In this document: in pieces, positions 16,328 through 25,635 of the stretch
Layout of the letters: each line of letters starts with the position of its first letter
How positions within the stretch are numbered: the first letter of the stretch is position 1
Source: Pseudoduganella armeniaca
Lineage (GTDB): Bacteria; Pseudomonadota; Gammaproteobacteria; Burkholderiales; Burkholderiaceae_D
Assembly: GCF_003028855.1 (NCBI RefSeq)
Contig: NZ_CP028324.1
Coordinates: 1,550,001 to 1,614,000, forward strand
Direction of reading: 5' to 3'
Length of the DNA stretch: 64,000 nt
Translations under genes and position numbers: made by a program
Notes under the pieces: generated by a model
Database searches by the model: none
What the model saw: the letters and a program-made list of their open reading frames with translations, nothing else
What the model was told of the DNA's origin: nothing

Positions 16328-17440
16328 ATGCACCACACCACCCTGGCCCAGATGGCCATCACGGCCCTGATCGTGGCGCTGCTGCCGCTGTCGATGGCCT
16401 GGATCTCGAAGGACACGAGCCGCTACCGCAAGCTGGTCTGGATCGCCGTATTCCTCACGTTCGACCTGATCGTGTTCGGCGCCTTTACCCGCCTGACGGA
16501 CTCCGGCCTGGGCTGCCCGGACTGGCCGGGCTGCTACGGTCTGGCCAACCCGTTCCTGGCGCACGAGGAGATCCGCGCGGCCGAGGCGCTGCAGCCGACC
16601 GGCCCCGTGACGATGGTCAAGGCCTGGATCGAGATGATCCACCGCTACCTGGCGATGGCGATCGGTATCCTGATCGTCGCCATGCTGGCGGTCGCCTGGT
16701 ATCGCTGGAGGAAGAGCCGCCAGGCCGCCTACAGCCCGGGCTACCCCACGTTCCTGTTCTTCTTCGTGTGCCTGCAGGGCGCGTTCGGCGCCTGGACCGT
16801 CACCTTGAAGCTGCAGCCCGTGATCGTCACGATGCACCTGCTGCTGGGCATGGGCCTGCTGGCGCTGCTGACGTGGTTCGGCGGCCGCCAGGACCAGTTG
16901 CTGCGGCCAGCCAGCGCCATGGTGGCGCGCACGCGGCTGGCCACGGTGCGCCGGCTGGCGCTGCTGTCCGGACTCGTGCTGCTGGTGCAGCTGTTCCTGG
17001 GCGGCTGGGTCAGCACCAACTACGCCACCCTGGCCTGCACCGAATTCCCGCTGTGCGGCGGCAAGATCGTACCGGAGATGGATTTCGAACATGGCTTCCA
17101 CCTGTGGCGCGAGCTGGGCAAGACGGCCGCCGGCCACTATTTGCCGTTTTCGGCGCTGACGGCGATCCACTGGGTGCACCGTAATTTCGCCCTCGTCGTC
17201 GTGCTGGTGCTGGGCTGGACGGCCGCACGGGCCTGGACCATGGCGCCGCTGCGGCCCGTCGCGCGCGCCATCGTGGCCGTGCTGGCGCTGCAGGCGCTGA
17301 GCGGAATCGCGACGATCTACCTGAGCTATCCGCTGCTGCTGGCGGTGCTGCATAACGCCGGGGCGGCAGCCCTGGTGCTGCTCCTGACCATGCTAAACTA
17401 CCGGGCCAAGTTTTTAGACGACGCCCCCGCCGCCCAGTGA
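16328..17440 (+). CDS. ctaA: Heme A synthase
   Basis: COX15/CtaA-type membrane enzyme that oxidises the C8 methyl of heme O. 370 residues and eight predicted helices. Heme histidines lie in EMIHRYLAMAIG, VTMHLLLGMG, IHWVHRNFA and VLHNAGAAA. Early GAFTRLTDSGLGCPDWPGCY is the family signature. The stop overlaps the ctaB start by one base. Confidence 0.96.
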   Translation: MHHTTLAQMAITALIVALLPLSMAWISKDTSRYRKLVWIAVFLTFDLIVFGAFTRLTDSGLGCPDWPGCYGLANPFLAHEEIRAAEALQPTGPVTMVKAWIEMIHRYLAMAIGILIVAMLAVAWYRWRKSRQAAYSPGYPTFLFFFVCLQGAFGAWTVTLKLQPVIVTMHLLLGMGLLALLTWFGGRQDQLLRPASAMVARTRLATVRRLALLSGLVLLVQLFLGGWVSTNYATLACTEFPLCGGKIVPEMDFEHGFHLWRELGKTAAGHYLPFSALTAIHWVHRNFALVVVLVLGWTAARAWTMAPLRPVARAIVAVLALQALSGIATIYLSYPLLLAVLHNAGAAALVLLLTMLNYRAKFLDDAPAAQ

Positions 17441-18333
17441 TGACCACCCGTACCGCAGACCCGAAGCAGCCCCCCCGCATCGCCCAGTACTGGGCGCTGA
17501 CGAAACCGCGCGTCACGCAGCTGGCGGTGTTCTGCGCCGTGATCGGGATGTTCCTCGCCACCGACGGCCTGCCGGACTGGCGCACCGTCGTCGCGGCGAC
17601 GATCGGCATCTGGCTGCTGGCCGGCGCCGCGTTCGCCGTGAACTGCCTGGCCGAACGCGAGATCGACGCGCGCATGGCGAGAACCGCGCGCCGGCCGATG
17701 GCGCTGGGCGACATCAGCGTAGGGCAGACCGTCGTGTTCTCGGCCGTGATCGGCGGGGCCGGCATGTGGGTCCTGTACACGCTGGTCAATCCGCTGACGA
17801 TGTGGCTGACCTTCGTTACGTTCGTCGGCTACGCCGTCATCTACACGATGATCCTCAAACCCGCCACACCGCAGAACATCGTCATCGGCGGGCTGTCCGG
17901 CGCGATGCCGCCGGCGCTGGGCTGGGCCGCCGTCGCCAACGAGGTGCCGATGCAGGCCTGGCTGCTGGTCTTGATCATCTTCCTGTGGACGCCGCCGCAT
18001 TTCTGGGCGCTGGCGATGTACCGGCGCGACGACTATGCCAAGTCCGGCCTGCCCATGCTGCCCGTCACGCACGGCTTGCCATTCACGCAGTTCCACGTGT
18101 TCCTGTATTCGATCGCGCTCGCCGCCACCACCCTGCTGCCGTTCGCCGTGCGCATGAGCGGCGCGATCTACCTGGCCAGCGCCGTCGTGCTGGACGCGAT
18201 CTTCCTGTGGTACGGCTGGCAGATCTACAAGCACTACACCGACCTGGTGGCCCGCAAGGCCTTCACGTATTCCATCGTCTACCTGTCGCTGCTGTTCGTG
18301 GCGCTGCTGGTGGACCACTACATCCCGCTCTGA
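17440..18333 (+). CDS. ctaB: Protoheme IX farnesyltransferase (heme O synthase)
   Basis: UbiA-superfamily enzyme adding farnesyl to heme B; feeds CtaA. ATG 17440 gives 297 residues; an adjacent GTG at 17437 is possible. First Asp-rich motif NCLAEREIDARMARTARRP has Glu where many homologues have Asp, which also occurs in betaproteobacterial CtaB. Second region LWTPPHFWALAMYRRDDYA is typical. SCO follows after 2 bp. Confidence 0.95.
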   Translation: MTTRTADPKQPPRIAQYWALTKPRVTQLAVFCAVIGMFLATDGLPDWRTVVAATIGIWLLAGAAFAVNCLAEREIDARMARTARRPMALGDISVGQTVVFSAVIGGAGMWVLYTLVNPLTMWLTFVTFVGYAVIYTMILKPATPQNIVIGGLSGAMPPALGWAAVANEVPMQAWLLVLIIFLWTPPHFWALAMYRRDDYAKSGLPMLPVTHGLPFTQFHVFLYSIALAATTLLPFAVRMSGAIYLASAVVLDAIFLWYGWQIYKHYTDLVARKAFTYSIVYLSLLFVALLVDHYIPL

Positions 18334-18335
18334 CC

Positions 18336-18911
18336 ATGAAAAAACTGTTTGCCGCGCTGTGCATGCTGTTCCTGCTGATTGCCTGTTCGGAGAAGCGTCC
18401 CGCGTTCACCAACACCGACATCACGGGCCTGGACTACGCCAAGGGCTTCTCGCTGAAGGATCACACCGGCAAGCCTGTCACGCTGGAGACGTACAAGGGC
18501 AAGGTCGTCGTCGTGTTCTTCGGCTTCACCCAGTGCCCGGACGTGTGCCCGACCACGATGTCGGAGATGGCGGCCGTGATGAAGGCGTTGGGGCCGCAGT
18601 CCGACCAGGTGCAGGTGCTGTTCGTCACGCTCGACCCGGAACGCGACACGCCGGCATTGCTGGCGCAATATGCGCCGGCGTTCGACAAGCGCTTCGTGGG
18701 CCTGTACGGCACGCCGGCGGAGATCGCGACGACGGCCAAGGAATTCAAGGTGTTCTACCAGAAGGTGCCGGGCAAGACCGCCGATACCTACACGATCGAC
18801 CACACGGCCGGCAGCTACGTGTTCGACAAGCAGGGCAAGGTGCGGCTGTTCCTGCGGCATAACCAGGGGCCTGCGCCGATCGTGCATGATCTGAAACTGC
18901 TGCTCGACTGA
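18336..18911 (+). CDS. SCO family copper chaperone lipoprotein
   Basis: Delivers copper or reduces cysteines at the CuA site of CoxB. 191 residues with a lipoprotein signal (LFLLIACSEKRP; Cys about residue 17). Thioredoxin fold with FFGFTQCPDVCPTT (CxxxC) and the distal His in TYTIDHTAGSYVFD. Last gene of the oxidase operon, 2 bp after ctaB. Confidence 0.94.
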   Translation: MKKLFAALCMLFLLIACSEKRPAFTNTDITGLDYAKGFSLKDHTGKPVTLETYKGKVVVVFFGFTQCPDVCPTTMSEMAAVMKALGPQSDQVQVLFVTLDPERDTPALLAQYAPAFDKRFVGLYGTPAEIATTAKEFKVFYQKVPGKTADTYTIDHTAGSYVFDKQGKVRLFLRHNQGPAPIVHDLKLLLD

Positions 18912-18928
18912 CCACGCTGCTGGATGCA

Positions 18929-18960
18929 CCGGGGTCAGTCCACTGCGGGGACAGACCCCA
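18929..18960. repeat. REP-like palindrome between convergent SCO and esterase genes
   Basis: CCGGGGTCAGTCC and GGGGACAGACCCCA arms form an imperfect hairpin. It ends four bases before the esterase stop codon. GGGGTCAGTC is shared with the RAYT-flanking repeats. Confidence 0.75.
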
Positions 18961-18963
18961 ACC

Positions 18964-20001
18964 TCACACACGCCGCGACTGGCCCCACCGATCCTGCTCC
19001 TGCCCGCCCGCGACATTCCGCCGGGTTCCGCCAATCGCCGGCACCCGATTCAACCGTTCCCTGATCCACCCATGCACGCGCGCCTGTGCCAGCCGCGCCA
19101 TTGCCGTCGGAAAGCGGATGAAGCCATGCGGCGCTTCCGGCAGCAGGTGCAGCTCCACGTCCGCCACGGCACGCCAGCGGTTGGCCATGCCGGTGGTGTC
19201 GTCGCGCAGCGGATCGAGCGCGCCGGCCAGCAGCAGGGCCGGCGGCAATCCCTCCAGCTCGCCGTACAGCGGCGACAGCGGGGGACGGCGCCGGCCGGCG
19301 TCGTCCAGGTGCGGCGTCAGCAGGCGCAGGCCGGCCGGGATGCCGGGGCCGTGCAGCACCAGCGTCTCGGCGTCGGCCTGGTGCACGCTGGGCGTGCCCG
19401 CCAGGTCGTACACCCCGTAATACAGCACGGCGCCATGCACGCGCCGCAGCAGCGCCGGCTCGTCGCGCAGGCGCTGCAGGGTGGCGGCGGCAAGATGCGC
19501 GCCGGCCGACTCGCCCACCACGATGACGGGCAGGTGCTCGCAGCCGGCCAGGCCGCCTTCGAGCAGCCAGCGGGCAGCAGCCAGGCAGTCGTCCAGCTGG
19601 CCCTGCAGCGGCGCCTGCGTGGCCAGCCGGTAGTCGACCGAGACCACCGCCACGTGGCAGGCATGCACCATGGCCGCGTTCAGGCGATCGTCCATCCGCG
19701 CATTGCCGATGACCCAGCCGCCGCCATGGATGTCCAGCACCACGCCGCGTACGGCCCCAAGCGGACGCAGGATGCGCAGCGGTACCCGCACGCCGTCCGC
19801 CGCCGCGGCGAAATCCCTATCGACGCGAATGCGGGCGCGGGCCAGCTTGCGGTCCGCGCCCACCTGGGATAGCCTCAGCAGCGCCTGCAGCAGCCGTGGC
19901 GTCACGCGGTTGCGCACGCGGAAGCGGGGCAGGCGCGCCAGCTTGCGGTTGAATTGCCTGGCATCTTCCAGTGTTGCCTCGTCGAGCGGTATGGGCGTCA
20001 T
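18964..20001 (-). CDS. Alpha/beta hydrolase, hormone-sensitive-lipase type esterase
   Basis: 345 residues. HGGGW oxyanion motif (DIHGGGWVIGN), nucleophile elbow GESAGAHLA, Asp in LAGALDPLRDD and His in EAPHGFIRF complete the catalytic triad. Such enzymes hydrolyse short to medium acyl esters; the substrate is unknown. The C-terminal tail (RRNVAGGQEQDRWGQSRRV) is low-complexity and may be a read-through into intergenic DNA. Divergent from the AI-2E gene. Confidence 0.9.
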   Translation of the reverse strand: MTPIPLDEATLEDARQFNRKLARLPRFRVRNRVTPRLLQALLRLSQVGADRKLARARIRVDRDFAAAADGVRVPLRILRPLGAVRGVVLDIHGGGWVIGNARMDDRLNAAMVHACHVAVVSVDYRLATQAPLQGQLDDCLAAARWLLEGGLAGCEHLPVIVVGESAGAHLAAATLQRLRDEPALLRRVHGAVLYYGVYDLAGTPSVHQADAETLVLHGPGIPAGLRLLTPHLDDAGRRRPPLSPLYGELEGLPPALLLAGALDPLRDDTTGMANRWRAVADVELHLLPEAPHGFIRFPTAMARLAQARVHGWIRERLNRVPAIGGTRRNVAGGQEQDRWGQSRRV

Positions 20002-20089
20002 CGTTTGGGTTCCAAAATCTGATCTTGCAAATATGCAAGGGAGACATCATCTCCCGACAGTCAGATGCTACACATGAACGGGATTTTGC

Positions 20090-21151
20090 ATGGAAAAGCG
20101 TTTTCAACCGTACAGCCGCCTGGCGGCCATCGTCTTCCTGGTGATCGGCTGCCTGTGGGTGCTGCGCCCGTTCCTTGCCGCGATCCTGTTCGCCTGCGCC
20201 ATCACGATTTCCAGCTGGCCGCTGTACCTGCGCCTGCTGGCACGGTTGCGCGGCCAGCGCACGCTGGCCGCCTCCATCATGACGGTCTCGCTGGTCCTGC
20301 TGATCATCCTGCCGCTGGCGCTGGTGACGTGGAACGTGGCCGATAACGCGGCTGAGTTCTATCGCGGCCTGCGCGATGCGCTGCAGGCTGGGCACCTGGC
20401 GCCGCCAGATTGGCTGCGCCAGATACCAGTCGTCGGCGAGATGGCCGATAACTACCTGCGTGGCCTGATCGGCAGCCGTGAGCAGCTGATCGCGCTGGCG
20501 AAAAAATACATGGAGCCGGCGCGCCATCTGCTGCTGGGCGGGGGCCTCGTGCTGGGCAGTGGCGTGGCGCAGGTCAGCCTGGCCGCCTTCGTCAGCTTCT
20601 TCCTGTACCGCGACGGCCCGACCCTGCTGCGCGCGCTGGCGGTAGGGATGGAGAAGATCATGGGCGAGCACGCGCCAGGCGTCGCCGATACCGTCAGCCG
20701 CACGGTGCGCGGCGTGATGTATGGCCTGCTGGGGACCGCGCTGGCGCAGGCGGCGGTGGCGGCCGTCGGCTTCCTGATCGCGGGCGTGCCGGCCGTGGCG
20801 CTGCTGGCCGTGGCCACGTTCCTGTTTTCGCTGATACCCGTGGGGCCGCCATTGATCTGGGGCGGTGCCGCCATCTGGCTGTTCAACCAGGGCAGCACCG
20901 GCTGGGGCATCTTCATGCTGGTGTGGGGTTTCTTGCTGATCAGCGGCGTCGACAACGTCGTCAAGCCGATGCTGATCAGCCGCGGCTCCAGCCTGCCGTT
21001 CCTGCTGGTGCTGCTGGGTGTGCTGGGCGGCGTGCTGGCGTTCGGCTTCGTCGGCCTGTTCATCGGCCCTACCTTGCTGGCCGTGGCCCTGGGCCTGTTG
21101 CGCGACTGGACCGGGGTGCATCCGGTCGCGGCCGGGGCTGGTCGATCCTAG
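20090..21151 (+). CDS. AI-2E family transporter
   Basis: 353-residue membrane protein with about eight helices, PerM/YdiK/TqsA superfamily. The family C-terminal block is visible: GPPLIWGGAAIWLF, SGVDNVVKPMLISRG and LPFLLVLLGVLGGVLAFGF. Members export quorum signals or ions, so the name should not be read as proof of AI-2 transport. Its last 4 bp overlap the end of the convergent gene. Confidence 0.92.
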   Translation: MEKRFQPYSRLAAIVFLVIGCLWVLRPFLAAILFACAITISSWPLYLRLLARLRGQRTLAASIMTVSLVLLIILPLALVTWNVADNAAEFYRGLRDALQAGHLAPPDWLRQIPVVGEMADNYLRGLIGSREQLIALAKKYMEPARHLLLGGGLVLGSGVAQVSLAAFVSFFLYRDGPTLLRALAVGMEKIMGEHAPGVADTVSRTVRGVMYGLLGTALAQAAVAAVGFLIAGVPAVALLAVATFLFSLIPVGPPLIWGGAAIWLFNQGSTGWGIFMLVWGFLLISGVDNVVKPMLISRGSSLPFLLVLLGVLGGVLAFGFVGLFIGPTLLAVALGLLRDWTGVHPVAAGAGRS

Positions 21152-21896
21152 TCGATCAGCGTCTTGACCAGCAGGCGGCCGTCCGGCATGCGGCTTTCCT
21201 GGCGCACCATCAGCTGCGTGGCGCGGGCAAACCAGAATTTCGACACGGTGCCGGGCTGGTTGTAGTCCGTCGTGACGACCCAGCAGTCGACCGGGCCGGC
21301 CGGTCCCGCGATGGCCTCGCTGCCGGCCACGCGGAACGTGTAGCGCGCTGGCGCGGCCGGGCCGCCCGGGTGGTACAGCACCAGCTGCGCCTCGTAGCCT
21401 TCGGCCAGCGGCAGCGCCTGCAGCAGCTCCATGTCGGCCTCGAAATTGAACGCCGGTTCGGGCGACGCCACGCTCAACGCCTTCTGCGTATTGCCCGGCA
21501 TGTCGGGCAGGCCGGTAACCTTGTCGGCCGCGAAGGCGAAGCCCTCCACCGTCTTCTTGCCATCCCTCTGCGTGATGCGCGTGTGCGACAGCGGGCGCAA
21601 GGTGCCCGCCTCGAACGACGAATCGAGCCACTTCACGGAAGGGCTCTTGCCTACCGCATCCCAGCGCTGGCGAATCGTCACGCGCTTGCCGTCGAAGCGG
21701 ATGTCGCGCTGCCAGATGTCGAGCGGCGTGTTGCTGTCGGCCGCCTGCAGGTAGCGCAGGTAGCGGTGGCTGCCTTCCTTCAGCAGGTGGAAGCGGGGCA
21801 GGGGGAGCCGGCCGCCACGTATTGCGGCGCGGCGTGGGCCGCACCCATCAGCAGGGCGGCGGCCAGGGTGGAGCAGAACAGGCGGGATACGCGCAT
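21148..21896 (-). pseudogene. Frameshifted periplasmic DUF3108-like protein
   Basis: ATG 21896 opens a clear signal peptide (MRVSRLFCSTLAAALLMGAA) but that frame stops at 21780-21782. A second frame continues the protein from about 21825 to 21148 (RFHLLKEGSHRYLRYLQAAD ... MPDGRLLVKTLID), with FWFARATQLMVRQESRMPDG resembling the DUF3108 C-terminus. Joining the two needs one extra base near 21800-21830, beside a G5 run and a G4 run on the plus strand. The only in-frame start in the second part is GTG 21681, which would drop the signal peptide. Either a real frameshift or a missing base in the assembly. Confidence 0.75.
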
Positions 21897-21918
21897 GGTT
21901 GTCCTTGGTCGAATGGAG

Positions 21919-23256
21919 TCAGTCATGGTCGGCATTGTCTTCCGGCGCCAGGCGCGGAATGACTTTTACCAGCAGGATGCGCGGGCCGTTCATCTTCTTG
22001 ACCACCAGGTCGAAGCGGTTGAAGCTGACGCGCTGGCCCTGCTTCGGGATGTCGCCCAGCTTCAGCATGATCAGGCCACCGACGGATTCCACCTCGTCCA
22101 AGCCCAGTTCCTCGTTCTCGATATCGATGCCGAGCGTGCGTTCGAGCGAGAAGATGGGCAGGCTGGCCTTGCCGATCAGGGCGCCGTCCGGCTGCTTCAG
22201 CCAGTCGTTCTCGTTCAGGCGGAACTCGTCGTGGATCTCGCCCACCATCGCGCCCAGCAGGTTGTCCAAGGTCAGGAAGCCGACCGGGCGCTTGCCTTTT
22301 TCGCCGATCAGGGCGAAGTGCGGCGCGCCCTCGCGGAAGCGGCGGAACAGGTCGATCGCCTTGGTGCGCGCGGAGATCGTCTCGACCGGGCGCAGGAAGG
22401 ATGTGAACGACGTGATGGGCTTGCCCGACTGCTGCGCGAAGAACAGGTCCTTCAGGTGCACCACGCCCAGCACGGTGATGCCGTCCTCGTCGAAATACGG
22501 GTAGCGCGAGAAGCGGTTGCGCAGCACCGTCTGCAGGTTTTCCTCCAGCGGCTTGGTGGCGTACAGCGCGATCACCTCGTTGATCGGGCGCATCAGGTCC
22601 GACACGCGCAGCTCCGAGAAGTCCAGCGAGTGCGCCAGGATGTTGCGCTCGTCCTTGTCGAACTGCTCGCCCGGTTTGCTGGTGCGCAGGATCAGCTTCA
22701 ACTCTTCGGTCGAGTAGTGCGCCTCATGGCCGCCGGCGCCCTGCAGGCCGGCCAGCCTGAGTACCATATTGGCGCTGTGATTGAGCAGCCAGATGGCGGG
22801 ATACATCATCCAGTAGAACGCGTACAGCGGCACGGCGCTCCATAGGCCGACCGCTTCGGGAATGCGGATCGCCAGCGATTTCGGCGCCAGCTCGCCCACG
22901 ACGATGTGCAGGAACGAGATCGTCACGAACGCGAACACGAACGCGATCGTATGGATGATCTCCTGCGATTGGATGCCGATGGCGGACAACAGCGGTTCGA
23001 GCAGGCCGGCAAAGGCGGGTTCGCCGATCCAGCCCAGGCCGAGCGACGCCAGCGTGATGCCGAGCTGGCAGGCCGACAGGTAGGCGTCCAGCTGGCCGTG
23101 CACTTTCTCGAGGATGCGCCCTTTCAGCCCCTGCGTCTTGGCGATGGCGCGCACGCGCGTGCGCCGCAGGGTGACAATGCCGAATTCGGCCGCGACGAAG
23201 AAACCGTTGAGTGCTACGAGGAGGAAGGCCAGCAGGACAAGCAAAAGATTGTGCAT
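21919..23256 (-). CDS. Hemolysin-family CorC/CNNM-type membrane protein
   Basis: 445 residues from ATG 23256; a GTG nine bases upstream is possible. DUF21/CNNM membrane domain at the N-terminus (LNGFFVAAEFGIVTLRRTRV, ACQLGITLASLGLGWIGEP), a pair of CBS domains in the middle (from SDLMRPINEVIALYATK), and a C-terminal CorC_HlyC domain (FNRFDLVVKKMNGPRI). Family members take part in Mg or Na efflux; hemolysin is a historical name. Follows the frameshifted gene's strand with a 22-bp gap on its 3' side. Confidence 0.92.
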   Translation of the reverse strand: MHNLLLVLLAFLLVALNGFFVAAEFGIVTLRRTRVRAIAKTQGLKGRILEKVHGQLDAYLSACQLGITLASLGLGWIGEPAFAGLLEPLLSAIGIQSQEIIHTIAFVFAFVTISFLHIVVGELAPKSLAIRIPEAVGLWSAVPLYAFYWMMYPAIWLLNHSANMVLRLAGLQGAGGHEAHYSTEELKLILRTSKPGEQFDKDERNILAHSLDFSELRVSDLMRPINEVIALYATKPLEENLQTVLRNRFSRYPYFDEDGITVLGVVHLKDLFFAQQSGKPITSFTSFLRPVETISARTKAIDLFRRFREGAPHFALIGEKGKRPVGFLTLDNLLGAMVGEIHDEFRLNENDWLKQPDGALIGKASLPIFSLERTLGIDIENEELGLDEVESVGGLIMLKLGDIPKQGQRVSFNRFDLVVKKMNGPRILLVKVIPRLAPEDNADHD

Positions 23257-23421
23257 ATAACGCACTGAAGCGGGTAGTTGAAAGCATCATCTTAGCCGAC
23301 CCGGGGCGGGGGTAGCGCAATTTTCAACTTTTCACGAGAGGCACCACCGCGGGGGACTGTCGCCGCGGTGCGGCAGCGTCCACGCGGCCTGGGCCGGGTC
23401 TCGACGGATCGAACAACACTT

Positions 23422-23455
23422 CAGGGTCAGTCCCTTGGCAGGGACAGACCCTAAG
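23422..23455. repeat. REP-like palindrome overlapping the NhaR-like stop codon
   Basis: AGGGTCAGTCCC and GGGACAGACCCT arms around TTGGCA. The stop codon of the LysR gene (23451-23453) lies inside the right arm. Confidence 0.78.
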
Positions 23456-24353
23456 CTGCGAACAATCCCGACTGCGCCGTCAGGATCGCCTCCACCGCCG
23501 GATGGCGGATGCGCCGCTCGCTCGACAGTGCGTAGAACTGTTCGCGCAACCCGCTGGCGGCGCCCACGGGCACCGCGTTGAATTGCGCGCGAATGTCCTG
23601 CTCCAGGCCGGCCGGCGCGAAGAACAGCCCCAGGCCGTCGCGTGCGAAGGTGTTCAGCATCGCGTTGTCCTCGAACTCGCCGACGATGTCCGGCCGCACG
23701 TCCTGTTGCAGCAGCCACTCGTCGATACGGCCGCGCAGCGCGTTGTTCCGGGTCGGCAGGAGCATGGGCGCGCCATTCAGGCTGCGCGGGAAATTGCGGC
23801 CGTGCTTGCGCGCCAGCGCGTTCGCGCCGAACAGCATCATCTCGCTTTCGCCCAGCAGGTGGCTGAACACGCGCAAGCTGGCCGAAGCGCGCACGGTACG
23901 GTCGGTCAGCACCACGTCGAGCTTGTGCAGCGCCAGGTCGGCCAGCAGGCTCTCGAACTCGTGCTCCACGCATACCAGCTTGATTGGCGATTGCATGCCG
24001 AAAGCGGCCTGCAGCAGGCGATAGGCGATCAGCTTGGGCAGCGAGTCGGAGATGCCGACTGTCAGGCGCATGCGCCCGTTGTCCGCCTCGTTCAGCGCCT
24101 CCTGCATGCGGTCGCCCAGCTCGAAGATCTGCTCCGCATAGGTGAGGGCGACCCGGCCCGCGTCGGTCGGCACGAGGCGGCGGCCCTGCTGCGTCAGCAG
24201 CGACTTGCCCAGCGATTGCTCGAGCGCGGCCAGTTGCGTGCTGACGGTCTGAATGGCCAGGCCAAGGCGCTCGGCGGCGCGCGTGACGCTGCCTTCCGCG
24301 GCCACGACACGGAAGAAATACAGGTGGCGGAAATTGATGCCGGAAGTTTTCAT
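23451..24353 (-). CDS. LysR-type regulator, NhaR-like
   Basis: 300 residues. Winged helix N-terminus (INFRHLYFFRVVAAEGSVTR) and effector domain with GISDSLPKLIAYRLL, the NhaR-type block. NhaR activates Na/H antiporter genes in E. coli; here the divergent neighbour is the DUF475 gene, a more likely target by position. The C-terminus is formed within a REP-like repeat, so the last residue or two may be recent. Confidence 0.88.
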   Translation of the reverse strand: MKTSGINFRHLYFFRVVAAEGSVTRAAERLGLAIQTVSTQLAALEQSLGKSLLTQQGRRLVPTDAGRVALTYAEQIFELGDRMQEALNEADNGRMRLTVGISDSLPKLIAYRLLQAAFGMQSPIKLVCVEHEFESLLADLALHKLDVVLTDRTVRASASLRVFSHLLGESEMMLFGANALARKHGRNFPRSLNGAPMLLPTRNNALRGRIDEWLLQQDVRPDIVGEFEDNAMLNTFARDGLGLFFAPAGLEQDIRAQFNAVPVGAASGLREQFYALSSERRIRHPAVEAILTAQSGLFAA

Positions 24354-24463
24354 GACTGTGACGTTTCTATTTTTACGAAGTGAAGCTTCGATTATCTTCT
24401 ATTTTTTAAAAGTGGGGAGGTCTATACAATGCACTGCATTGATCAACAACAAAAGGAAAAACG

Positions 24464-25510
24464 ATGAAGCACTTCAGGATTTCATTCCTGGTCTCCTTCG
24501 TCTGTCTGCTGGGGGCAGCATGGTGGGGCTATCAAAAAGGTGGCATGACGGGAGCGCTGTCCGCGCTTGGTATCGCGGTGATTCTGGGCGTGATGGAAGT
24601 CTCGCTATCGTTCGACAACGCGGTGGTCAACGCCTCGGTGTTGAAGACGTGGGACGCGTTCTGGCAAAAGCTGTTCCTGGGCGTGGGCATCATCATCGCG
24701 GTGTTCGGCATGCGTTTGCTGTTTCCGCTGGTGATCGTCGCCGTGGCGGCCGACATCGGCCTGACGGAAGTATGGACGCTGGCGCTGAACAACCCGGATG
24801 AGTACTCGCGGCACCTGACGAACCACCACGCCGAAGTGGCGGCATTCGGCGGCATGTTCCTGCTGCTGGTGTTCCTGAACTTCCTGCTCGACCACGAAAA
24901 GGAGATGCACTGGCTGGGTAACGTCGAGAAGAAACTGGGTTCGCTGGGCAAGGTCTCGTCGATCTCCGTGATGGTGGCGCTGGGCGTACTGCTGGGTAGT
25001 CTGAGCCTCGTCGAGGAAGCGCAGAAGTTCGTCGTGCTGATCTCCGGCCTGTGGGGTGTGCTGATCTACGTCGGTGTCGACGCGATCTCGAACTACCTCG
25101 AGAAGGAAGAGGAAGGCGGCTCGAACGTGGGCGAGATGGTCAAGAAGGGCGGTATCGGCGGTTTCCTGTACCTGGAAGTGCTCGATGCTTCGTTCAGCTT
25201 CGACGGCGTGATCGGCGCGTTCGCCATCACCAAGGACGTCGTGATCATCATGCTGGGCCTGGCGATCGGTGCGATGTTCGTGCGTTCGATGACGGTCTAC
25301 CTGGTGCACAAGGGCACGCTCGACCAGTACGTCTATCTGGAGCACGGCGCGCACTATGCGATCGGTATCCTGGCCGTGATCATGCTGGCGAGTATGAAGT
25401 TCCACATCCCGGAAATCTTCACGGGCCTGGTGGGTGTCGCCTTCATCGTCGCCTCGCTGTGGTCGTCGGTACGGTATCGCAAGCAGCAGGCCGCGCTGGT
25501 CGCGGCGTAA
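24464..25510 (+). CDS. DUF475 family TerC-like integral membrane protein
   Basis: 348 residues, about nine helices. The TerC-like acidic motifs are duplicated: GVMEVSLSFDNAVVNASVL near residue 45 and EVLDASFSFDGVIGAF near residue 235, likely metal-binding in the membrane. ATG 24464 with AAAGGA upstream. Heads a cluster with two TerD genes and an AIM24-like gene, as in tellurite/stress (ter) loci. Divergent from the LysR gene; TATACAAT at 24423-24430 is a possible -10. Confidence 0.9.
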   Translation: MKHFRISFLVSFVCLLGAAWWGYQKGGMTGALSALGIAVILGVMEVSLSFDNAVVNASVLKTWDAFWQKLFLGVGIIIAVFGMRLLFPLVIVAVAADIGLTEVWTLALNNPDEYSRHLTNHHAEVAAFGGMFLLLVFLNFLLDHEKEMHWLGNVEKKLGSLGKVSSISVMVALGVLLGSLSLVEEAQKFVVLISGLWGVLIYVGVDAISNYLEKEEEGGSNVGEMVKKGGIGGFLYLEVLDASFSFDGVIGAFAITKDVVIIMLGLAIGAMFVRSMTVYLVHKGTLDQYVYLEHGAHYAIGILAVIMLASMKFHIPEIFTGLVGVAFIVASLWSSVRYRKQQAALVAA

Positions 25511-25635
25511 GGAAGGCGGAGGGGCCGCGTGCCCCTCCCGAAGGAATACAAGAATACGCGGCACGCTCATGACACCAGCCTGTCGCGTCGGAAGTGGGTG
25601 TCTCTTTTAACGAAAAACTGAAGGAGTAATCAATC

